The translations under genes and the position numbers were made by a program. From MGBC163016 sp910588905 (lineage in GTDB: Bacteria > Actinomycetota > Coriobacteriia > Coriobacteriales > Eggerthellaceae), in the NCBI GenBank assembly GCA_948616985.1, contig CAPGDO010000006.1, forward strand, positions 1 to 64,000: a stretch of 64,000 bases of DNA. Direction: 5' to 3'. Of the stretch, positions 51,813 through 58,974 are shown one piece after another (within the stretch, counting starts at the first letter, position 1; every line of letters starts with the position of its first letter). The notes beneath the pieces were generated by a model, which saw only the letters and a list, made by a program, of their open reading frames with translations, was not told where the DNA came from and made no database searches.

Positions 51813-53318
51813 ATGGATACTGACATCCGAAACGAAGGGGAGGCTCAAGGGCGGCCTTCCCGTGCTGGTTCGCACGCTCAAGAAGGAGAGCGCGTTCTGC
51901 GCATGGGCACGGCCTCCATTCCGAGGCTGATCGCCGAATTCGCCATCCCCTCTATCGTAGGGATGATGGTCAACGGTTCCTATAACATCATCGATTCCAT
52001 GTTCTTGGGCCACGCGCTGGGAGAGATAGGTCTCTCAGCCGTTACGGTGGCTAATCCCGCCATGATCGTATTCATAGCGCTGGCGATGCTCGTGGGCAAT
52101 GGCGGCAATGCTCTTGCGGCCTTGCGGCTGGGCGCAGGGGATCAAGAGGGGGCGGAGCGCTCTTTAGGCAACGTCATCACCTTGAGCGTGATCCTCTGGC
52201 TGATCGTAGCCATAGCGGTCTCGTTCCCGCCTGTCATGGAGGGGCTGCTCACCATATCCAGTGCTACGGATGAGGTGCGCCCCTATGCGCGGACGTTCCT
52301 GCAGATCCTTTGCTATGGGTTCATCCTCCAGAGCATCGGCATGGGGGTGAACAACTTCATCCGCACCTGCGGAGCCCCAAACCGTGCCTTGGGTACCATG
52401 GTGGTCGGGCTGGTGGTGGCCACGGTCTTCAATTACCTCTTCGTGCTCGTGTTGGGCTGGGGTGTCGTAGGCAGTGCCTTGGCTACGCTGGTGGGTCAGG
52501 CGTGCTCGGCCATCGCAGTGTTCTGGTACTTCCTCTTCACAAAGGATGTGCCCTTGCGCATCCGCAAGCGCTATTTCGCTCTGCGCCCGCGCTTCGTGGG
52601 CACCATCATGGCCTTCGGATTCCCTTCGTTCGCCATGCAAGCGGGTATGGCAGTGGTGAATTTCGTGTTGAACTATCAGCTGATCACCTATGGGGCCCTG
52701 AGCGTCATAGGCGCTGTGGACGCCCTGGCATCCATCGGGGTCATCAATCGCATTGCCGGGTTCGTGGTCATGCCGCTGGTGAGTACGGCCATCGCCATCC
52801 AGCCGCTGCTGGGCTACAACTACGGGGCACGGCTGATCGGTCGTGTGAGGCAGACCCTCTGGTTGGGCATCGCCCTGGGGATCTCCATCGCCTTCGTGGA
52901 ATGGCTCATCATCATGCTCTTCCCCGAAGCCATCGTGAGAGCCTTCGGCATCACCCATGAGGCGCTGGTGAAGTTCACCTCGTTCGCCCTGCGGGTGCAG
53001 TTCTGCGTATTTCCCCTGGTGGGGTTCCAGATCGTGGGGTCGAACTACTTCCAGGCTACGGGCCAACCGGCGAAATCCATCTTCCTGACGCTCACGCGCC
53101 AGATCATCTTCCTCGTGCCGCTGCTGTTCACCCTGCCCCACCTCTTGCCCCTCATAGCGCCGCAGTTCGATGGTCTGGATGCGCTCTATTTCGCCAACCC
53201 TCTCTCCGATGCGGTGGCTATCTCCATTACGGTCGGGTTCATCCTCTGGGAGATGCGCCGCTTGAACAAGATGGGAACCGCCGTCGCGTCCGGGAAGACC
53301 GATCCGTCCGCCGCGTAG
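51813..53318 (+). CDS. MATE family efflux transporter
   Basis: A 501-residue, 12-segment cation/drug antiporter of the MATE family. ATASIPRLIAEFAIPSIVG-like start and NNFIRTCGAPNRALGTMV are recognised family segments. A 35-residue charged N-terminal extension precedes TM1. It begins 10 bases after ppk1 and is presumably read through from it. The stop TAG is contributed by the GTAGGGG repeat that begins at 53315. Confidence 0.9.
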   Translation: MDTDIRNEGEAQGRPSRAGSHAQEGERVLRMGTASIPRLIAEFAIPSIVGMMVNGSYNIIDSMFLGHALGEIGLSAVTVANPAMIVFIALAMLVGNGGNALAALRLGAGDQEGAERSLGNVITLSVILWLIVAIAVSFPPVMEGLLTISSATDEVRPYARTFLQILCYGFILQSIGMGVNNFIRTCGAPNRALGTMVVGLVVATVFNYLFVLVLGWGVVGSALATLVGQACSAIAVFWYFLFTKDVPLRIRKRYFALRPRFVGTIMAFGFPSFAMQAGMAVVNFVLNYQLITYGALSVIGAVDALASIGVINRIAGFVVMPLVSTAIAIQPLLGYNYGARLIGRVRQTLWLGIALGISIAFVEWLIIMLFPEAIVRAFGITHEALVKFTSFALRVQFCVFPLVGFQIVGSNYFQATGQPAKSIFLTLTRQIIFLVPLLFTLPHLLPLIAPQFDGLDALYFANPLSDAVAISITVGFILWEMRRLNKMGTAVASGKTDPSAA

Positions 53319-53340
53319 GGGCCGACCGTGGTCGCCCCCC
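53315..53340 (+). repeat. GTAGGGG-palindrome unit overlapping MATE stop
   Basis: GTAGGGG flank with core CCGACCGTGGTCG, one base short of a perfect palindrome. Its TAG is the stop codon of the MATE gene. Confidence 0.72.
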
Positions 53341-53396
53341 GTTACACCCGGTTCCGCCTGACGTGCGCCCATCAGATGCATGGGGTGCCAGCTGCA

Positions 53397-53405
53397 TGCT
53401 AGAAT
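53397..53405 (+). promoter_or_regulatory. Extended -10 promoter of metG
   Basis: TGC-TAGAAT, 46 bases before the ATG. No T-box-type leader fits in the 132-base gap. Confidence 0.5.
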
Positions 53406-53450
53406 CGCACCTACCATCAAGACATCCCGAGAAGCCCATCAGGAGAGGTC

Positions 53451-55031
53451 ATGCCCAAGGAAACCTATTCGGTCACTACGCCCATCTACTATGTGAACGC
53501 CGCCCCTCATCTGGGAACGGCGTACACCACCATCGCCGCTGACACGGTCACGCGCTACCAGCGCATGAATGGCAAAGACGTAGCTCTGGTCACGGGCATG
53601 GACGAGCATGGCCAGAAGGTGGCGGATACGGCTGCGGATCATGGCATGGAGCCGCAAGCTTGGTGCGACTCCATGGAACCGGCCTTCCGGGATGCTTGGG
53701 AGGCATTGGATATCCAGTACACGGATTTCGTTCGCACCACCGAACCGCGTCATGCGCTCACCGTGCAGCAGTTCTGGCAGAAGCTCTACGACAAGGGGTA
53801 CCTGTATAAGGGGGCATACGAAGGCTGGTACTGCGTCCACGAAGAGACCTATTATGCCGAATCCGATCTTGAGAAGAACGAGGACGGGCAATTCGTCTGC
53901 CCTGATTGCAAGCGTCCGGTGCAGCTCATGGCCTCGGGTGAAGAGAACTGGTTCTTCAAGCTATCCGAATTCCAGCAGCCGCTCCTTGACTTCTATGCGG
54001 CGCATCCGGATTTCATCATGCCCGAGACGCGCCGCAATGAGATCGTCTCATTCGTGAGCCGCGGCCTCAAAGACCTCTCCATCAGTCGCTCCACCTTCGA
54101 CTGGGGCGTCCCACTGCCCTTCGATGAGGGCCATGTGGCCTATGTATGGGCTGATGCGCTCCTGGCCTACCTCACGGGCATAGGCTATGGCAGCGAAGAG
54201 CGCGCGGGCGAATTCGAGGCCCGCTGGCCCATGCAGTACCACTTCGTAGGTAAGGACATCATCCGCTTCCATTGCGTCATCTGGCCTGCCATGTTGATGG
54301 CGGCGGGAATGGATGTGCCCTACCGGGTATTCGGCCATGGCTTCCTGCTCACCAAGGGCGAGAAGATGTCCAAGAGCAAGGGCAACGCCCTGAAGCCCGC
54401 TGACTTGGTCTCCATCTTCGGCGTGGATGCCTACCGCTACTACTTCATGTCCGATGTGCAATTCGGCGCCGATGGCGCTATCTCCATGGAGCGCATGGTG
54501 CAGGTCTACAACAATGAGCTGGCGAATACCTGGGGCAATCTGGTGAGCCGTGTCATGAACATGACGAAGAAGTACTTCGACGGCCGGGTGCCCGCTCCGT
54601 GCGAAGGAACCTGTGAGGATCCGCTGCGTCCTCTGGCAGAAGCCCTCTACGCAACCTACGATGCTGCCATGGCTGATGTGGATTTCACGGCGGCGGCTGC
54701 TGCTGTTCAGGAACTGGCTGCCCGCGCGAACCGCTACATCGAGGAGACGGAGCCCTTCAAGCTGGCGAAGGACCCGGAAAAGGCCGATGAGCTGTCCTGT
54801 GTGATGTACAACCTCTTGGAGGCCATCCGCGTGATGGCCCTCTACATGGCTCCCTTTGCGCCGAGCACCTCCGCTGAGGTCTACCGTAGGCTGGGGCTGG
54901 GGGATATCCAGGGAGTGGAGGACATCCAAGCCGCAAGCGCTTGGGGCCAACTGCCCGCAGGCAATCCCATCGAGGTGGGGGACCCGCTCTTCCCGCGTTT
55001 GGATGTGGATAACCTCCCCGAATTCGAATGA
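53451..55031 (+). CDS. metG: Methionyl-tRNA synthetase
   Basis: A 526-residue class I synthetase. The HIGH-equivalent lies in NAAPHLGTAY and the KMSKS loop is GEKMSKSKGN. One zinc knuckle with CVHEETYYAESDL and CPDCKRP sits in the connective region. It lacks the C-terminal tRNA-binding (Arc1-like) domain, as in other short bacterial forms. It starts the metG-tatD-flavoprotein-rsmA run. AGGAGAGG supports the ATG. Confidence 0.97.
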   Translation: MPKETYSVTTPIYYVNAAPHLGTAYTTIAADTVTRYQRMNGKDVALVTGMDEHGQKVADTAADHGMEPQAWCDSMEPAFRDAWEALDIQYTDFVRTTEPRHALTVQQFWQKLYDKGYLYKGAYEGWYCVHEETYYAESDLEKNEDGQFVCPDCKRPVQLMASGEENWFFKLSEFQQPLLDFYAAHPDFIMPETRRNEIVSFVSRGLKDLSISRSTFDWGVPLPFDEGHVAYVWADALLAYLTGIGYGSEERAGEFEARWPMQYHFVGKDIIRFHCVIWPAMLMAAGMDVPYRVFGHGFLLTKGEKMSKSKGNALKPADLVSIFGVDAYRYYFMSDVQFGADGAISMERMVQVYNNELANTWGNLVSRVMNMTKKYFDGRVPAPCEGTCEDPLRPLAEALYATYDAAMADVDFTAAAAAVQELAARANRYIEETEPFKLAKDPEKADELSCVMYNLLEAIRVMALYMAPFAPSTSAEVYRRLGLGDIQGVEDIQAASAWGQLPAGNPIEVGDPLFPRLDVDNLPEFE

Positions 55032-55053
55032 ATGACGCCAGGGGACGGTCCCG

Positions 55054-56049
55054 ATGACATCTCCTGAGCCCATGGAGGCTCCTCCGCGCGACGAGCTCTT
55101 CCGCAAGCCCAAGAAGAACGGCAGCGTATCGGTGGTGAATGCGCCCCATCTGCTGACACCCATCGCTGACACCCATGCCCACTTGCAGATGCTCGATGAC
55201 CCTGCCCTGGCCTTGGCGCGGGCAGGAGCCCATGAGGTTGCTTTCGTGGAGACCATCGTGGATGTAGCCGAGGACGGCGGCTCTCGGTCCCTCACCTTCC
55301 AACAGCTGGAGGAATGGATCCAGGCCGCCCAGCTGGATGTGCGCCAGATGGGGTCTCTCTGCTGCGGTCAGGCACCCTACGACGTGCCTCGGGTGCGCAT
55401 CGCTGTGGGCGTGCATCCTCATAACGCGAAGGAGTACACGCCTCAGGTGGAGGCGGACCTCATCCGCTGTCTAGAAGACGAGCGCGTAAGCGCGGTGGGG
55501 GAGATAGGCCTTGACTACCACTATGATCTCTCTCCTCGGGAAGATCAGAAGGAGGTGTTCGCCCGCCAGGTCTCCATCGCCCAGGAAGCGCAGCTACCTG
55601 TGGCGCTCCATGTGCGAGAGGCCTTCGATGATGCCTATGCCATCCTTGAGAAGGTGGGCTGGAATCCTTCGGGGGTGCTCTTGCATTGCTACACCTCAGA
55701 TGCTGAAGAGGTCAAGCGATGGGTGGCTGCGGGGTGCTTCGTGGCCTTCGGCGGCGCGCTCACCTTCGGCCGCTCTGATGGCATCCGGGCCGCTATCTAT
55801 GAGGTGCCGCAAGACAGGCTCCTGCTGGAGACGGATGCTCCCTTCATGGCACCGGTGCCCTTGCGCGGTCAGCCTTGCGAGCCAGCTCAGGTGGTGTTCA
55901 CGGCAGAGCGTGCCCTTGCGGAGCTGCTGGGCGAAGGCGCCTCCCAGATTGAGCGCATCGAGCTCCTTCAGATGACCTATCAGAATGCTCTGACGTTGCT
56001 CGATCGCAGGCCCACGGCCTGGCAGCAGAGAGGAGGGTCCCATGCATAG
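55054..56049 (+). CDS. tatD: TatD family metal-dependent hydrolase
   Basis: A 331-residue TIM-barrel hydrolase with ADTHAHLQM, GEIGLDYHYD, HVREAFDDA and LLETDAPFMAP, the TatD nuclease motifs; two metal ions expected. It has a longer N terminus (about 45 residues before the first motif) and an insert near residue 85-105 compared with the E. coli protein. The ATG follows the repeat word CAGGGGACGGTCC, which also provides the GGGGA ribosome site. The end overlaps the next gene by eight bases. Confidence 0.9.
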   Translation: MTSPEPMEAPPRDELFRKPKKNGSVSVVNAPHLLTPIADTHAHLQMLDDPALALARAGAHEVAFVETIVDVAEDGGSRSLTFQQLEEWIQAAQLDVRQMGSLCCGQAPYDVPRVRIAVGVHPHNAKEYTPQVEADLIRCLEDERVSAVGEIGLDYHYDLSPREDQKEVFARQVSIAQEAQLPVALHVREAFDDAYAILEKVGWNPSGVLLHCYTSDAEEVKRWVAAGCFVAFGGALTFGRSDGIRAAIYEVPQDRLLLETDAPFMAPVPLRGQPCEPAQVVFTAERALAELLGEGASQIERIELLQMTYQNALTLLDRRPTAWQQRGGSHA

Positions 56050-56668
56050 GACCATCTTGGTTGGGTCTCCCCGACCGGACGGGAGATGCGCGCATCTGGC
56101 CGAGGAGATCTTCGATGCCTGCATCGATGAATGTCCCGATGATGGCGTATCGATGGTATCCGTTGCGGCGTTGGATATCGGCTCTTGCATCGGCTGCGAC
56201 CGGTGCGAAGCGGCTTTGGCGAAAGGCTCGGAGGGGTGTCCGCAGCTCCCTGAGAAGGACGATCCGCTGCGACAGAATCCGCTGGCGTTCAAGAGCGATG
56301 CTGCCGCTCATCAATGCTTCATGGCAGATGGCATGGGCGATGTGCGTCTGCATCTGGACGCGGCGGATCACGTGATCGTAGTGTGCCCCCTCTATTTTGC
56401 CGGTCCACCCGCCCCCTTCAAGGCGCTTTTGGATCGCCTGCAGCCCTACTTCTGGTCTGATATCCGCACTCGCACTGACCTTCGCCGCACCTTCGAAGTG
56501 CATGTGGTGGGGGAGGAGGATAACCCCTACGGGTTCGATCCACTCGTGGGCATCCTACGCTCAGCATTGGGAGCGTGCGGGTTCCATCTGACGAGCATCC
56601 TTGATTGGCGGGGGCGCATCTCTGAAGCGGGCGTCATCTTGGAGGATGCCGAAGCGGTGTCTCTGTAG
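56042..56668 (+). CDS. Flavodoxin-fold iron-sulfur flavoprotein-like protein
   Basis: A 208-residue NADPH-dependent FMN reductase-like protein. GSPRPDGRCAHLA (8-20) matches the FMN-phosphate loop; four cysteines at 49, 52, 55 and 66 resemble a 4Fe-4S site; CPLYFAGPPAPFKALLDR is the second flavin contact. Related to the protein at 15362, but only distantly. It overlaps tatD by eight bases and sits between tatD and rsmA, an unusual place in this conserved cluster. The electron acceptor is unknown. Confidence 0.85.
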   Translation: MHRTILVGSPRPDGRCAHLAEEIFDACIDECPDDGVSMVSVAALDIGSCIGCDRCEAALAKGSEGCPQLPEKDDPLRQNPLAFKSDAAAHQCFMADGMGDVRLHLDAADHVIVVCPLYFAGPPAPFKALLDRLQPYFWSDIRTRTDLRRTFEVHVVGEEDNPYGFDPLVGILRSALGACGFHLTSILDWRGRISEAGVILEDAEAVSL

Positions 56669-56765
56669 GACGGCTGGTATCCTGCTCCTTGCAGTACCAT
56701 GGGAGCTGCAAGCCAGTGAGAGCTTGCGCTGCGAAAGGGTTCCGCTCAGCTTGGAAAGGACGGCA

Positions 56766-57884
56766 ATGACGCAGTTCTCTGCCTTGGCAACCCCCACGGC
56801 AACCCGTGCCGTGTTGGAGCGCTTCGGCTTGGCGCCCAAGAAGGCCTTCGGTCAGAATTTCCTCGTCAACGACAGCGTCATCGGTCGCATCCTGGATCTG
56901 TCTGAGGTAAACGAAGCGGATACGGTCTTAGAGGTGGGTCCCGGCATAGGGACGCTCACCCATGCCCTGCTCCAGCATGCTGGGTTCGTCATCTCGGTGG
57001 AGCGGGATGCATCCTTGTTGGATGTGCTGGAGCATACGCTGGCTGAGCTGCGCCACCGCTTCCTCTTGATACGCAAGGACGCCCTGGACTTGCAAAGAGC
57101 TGACCTGAAGGGGCATATCCCGGATAAGCTCATAGCGAATCTGCCCTATGGCGTGGCGGCTACGTTGGTGTTGGATCACCTGGTCCGCTTTCCCTCCCTC
57201 ACAAGTGTTACGGTCATGGTGCAGCGGGAGGTGGCTTGCCGCATGGCAGCCCAGCCGGGTCGTAAGGATTACGGTGCCTATACGGTCAAGCTGGCGCTGC
57301 GCGCGGTGCCAGCGGGCACGTTCTCGGTAAGCCGGAATGACTTCCTGCCGCCGCCCCATGTGGACAGTACGGTCATCCGCCTTGATCGCAGAGACGATCT
57401 GCCCCTGTGGGCCGACGAGGCGGTGGTCCAGGCCGCTTGTCTCATGGCCGATGCTGCCTTCGCTTCGCGCCGGAAGACCATCATGAATTCCTGCAAGGCC
57501 TATTTCGCTGGCCGTGGCGCTTCGGGCACACGGATGATCGAGGCCTTGCCGCAGATCCTGGAAGCGGCCGATGTCAGCCCACGCATGCGCGGTGAGACGC
57601 TTCCCCCTGAGACATACCTTCTCCTCGGGCGCTCCCTGCTGGAAAATGCGGGGGGGGGGGCTTCTGAGCGGCTTTTCTTCGGTCTGAGCGAGCCTTCGTC
57701 AAAACCCATTTGCCACCCCGCAACGAGGATCAGCAACCCGAGACCACGCCCCTGCTCCACAATAAGGCTGCGGGATAGCATCGCCTTCCCGCTGCTTGGC
57801 AGCGGAGGCATCTCCCGGGCTGTGCAGAGGGGGTGTTCGGGTCATGGAGATACAGCATCTGCGGCATCTGGTTGCAGCTTCTGA
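56766..57884 (+). CDS. rsmA: 16S rRNA dimethyladenosine transferase with poly-G near its 3' end
   Basis: RsmA/KsgA dimethylates two adenines in helix 45 of 16S rRNA. FGQNFLVN, EVGPGIGTLTHAL, NLPYGVA and the basic C-terminal RKTIMNSCK are all present by residue 250, and the family end is near 294. Eleven G at 57650-57660 then shift the reading into a 78-residue, Pro/Ser/Arg-rich extension running 41 bases into the LysR gene. With ten G the protein would stop at 57685 (end LLSGFSSV); with nine or twelve it would stop at 57664. Start 56766 follows GGAAAGGACGG. The extension as read is probably not the usual form. Confidence 0.88.
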   Translation: MTQFSALATPTATRAVLERFGLAPKKAFGQNFLVNDSVIGRILDLSEVNEADTVLEVGPGIGTLTHALLQHAGFVISVERDASLLDVLEHTLAELRHRFLLIRKDALDLQRADLKGHIPDKLIANLPYGVAATLVLDHLVRFPSLTSVTVMVQREVACRMAAQPGRKDYGAYTVKLALRAVPAGTFSVSRNDFLPPPHVDSTVIRLDRRDDLPLWADEAVVQAACLMADAAFASRRKTIMNSCKAYFAGRGASGTRMIEALPQILEAADVSPRMRGETLPPETYLLLGRSLLENAGGGASERLFFGLSEPSSKPICHPATRISNPRPRPCSTIRLRDSIAFPLLGSGGISRAVQRGCSGHGDTASAASGCSF

Positions 57885-58770
57885 GAGCACCAGCTTTGCG
57901 AAGGCGGCGAAGAAGTGCTTCACCAGTCGCCAGAACATAGCCCACTCCGTCAAGGTGATCGAAGGCAAGCTGGGTACGAGCCTCTTCGAACGCAAGGGCA
58001 ACGAGATGATCTTGACCCTTGATGGCCTCGAAGCGGTGCGCGCTGCCCGGGACATCGTAGAGCAAGTGGAGAACTTCGATGTCATGTTCGCCGACGCTCC
58101 GGCGACAGCGGACATGCTCACCTTGGCTGTCAGCAATAACCTCTTCGCGGGCATCCCCTCTTCCACGGATGCCTTCATCCATTCCTATTCGAGGAATCTG
58201 CGCATCCGAGAATGCGATTGTGAGAAATGCTATGAGCTGGTGCTCACCGAACGCACCGATCTTGCCATCGTCATGTGCATGAAGCGGGAGTTCCCCGAGT
58301 GCAATGTGCGCGAGATAGCCAGCTCTCAAACCTATGCCGTGGTGAATGTGGATTCTCCTTTGGCGCAGAAGGAGAGCCTGTCTGTGATGGATCTCAAGGA
58401 TCAGCAGCTCATGCTGATGTCCAAGCCACCCTTTCAGTACGAGCCGCTCTTCTCCCAGATGAAGGAGCTCCGGTTCGATCAGGATGAGGTCAACGTCATC
58501 ACCTCTACCAGTTCCATGGTGCATATGGTGCGTCGCTATAAGGTCATGGGCCTCGTGTCCAAGAAGTTCGCCACATGCCCTCCTCACGGCGTTCGTGCGG
58601 TGCCCATAGATGACCCTCGTCTGGACTGGCACTTCTACATCCTGTTCCAAATGGATGTACAGAAGTTCGCGGCCATCGCCAAGCTCATCCGCGGCATTCA
58701 GGATACCTTCGAAGGGGATCGGAACTACGTCTCTGCGGCCAAAGCCGCGGCCAGCGCCATCAGCGTGTAG
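57844..58770 (+). CDS. LysR-type transcriptional regulator
   Basis: A 308-residue regulator. The N-terminal winged helix (MEIQHLRHLVAASESTSFAKAAKKCFTSRQNI, given here in part: LRHLVAASESTSFAKAA) is typical. The effector domain has several Cys (CDCEKC near 122-127), uncommon for LysR proteins and possibly redox- or metal-responsive. It lies directly upstream of the molybdoenzyme operon on the same strand, which suggests that it controls that operon. ATG 57844 gives the standard start; it overlaps the long reading of rsmA by 41 bases. Confidence 0.9.
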   Translation: MEIQHLRHLVAASESTSFAKAAKKCFTSRQNIAHSVKVIEGKLGTSLFERKGNEMILTLDGLEAVRAARDIVEQVENFDVMFADAPATADMLTLAVSNNLFAGIPSSTDAFIHSYSRNLRIRECDCEKCYELVLTERTDLAIVMCMKREFPECNVREIASSQTYAVVNVDSPLAQKESLSVMDLKDQQLMLMSKPPFQYEPLFSQMKELRFDQDEVNVITSTSSMVHMVRRYKVMGLVSKKFATCPPHGVRAVPIDDPRLDWHFYILFQMDVQKFAAIAKLIRGIQDTFEGDRNYVSAAKAAASAISV

Positions 58771-58814
58771 CCGCTTCCTGCTGCCCATCTTCGCTATCCA
58801 CCAAGCTCGTGACT

Positions 58815-58866
58815 CGACAAATCTGTTTTGTCGCCCTGAGAAATGACCCGTCTTCTCAGGGCGACA
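58815..58866 (+). promoter_or_regulatory. Overlapping inverted repeats before the molybdoenzyme gene
   Basis: CGACAA (58815-58820) pairs with TTGTCG (58828-58833). TGTCGCCCTGAGAA (58829-58842) pairs perfectly with TTCTCAGGGCGACA (58853-58866), a 14-base stem with a 10-base loop. The two share TGTCG and exclude one another. There is no T-run after the larger one. It may be a lysR terminator, a leader switch or a regulator site. Confidence 0.55.
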
Positions 58867-58974
58867 CCCCGGTAACAGAATCAGAAGCGCAACGGATGGT
58901 CTAGCCCATGTCTCGCACAGCCATGGCGGCCCTCCGCGCAGGAGAGGTTTTCGTGAATGGGAGAGGAGAGGTAC

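Noticed and set aside
53341..53450. T-box leader for metG
   Set aside because: Too short, with no T-box consensus or specifier stem.
57661..57884. The 78-residue extension of RsmA as a true functional domain
   Set aside because: It begins directly after an eleven-G run, is low-complexity and basic, and overlaps the next gene; a slipped frame or base-count error is more likely.
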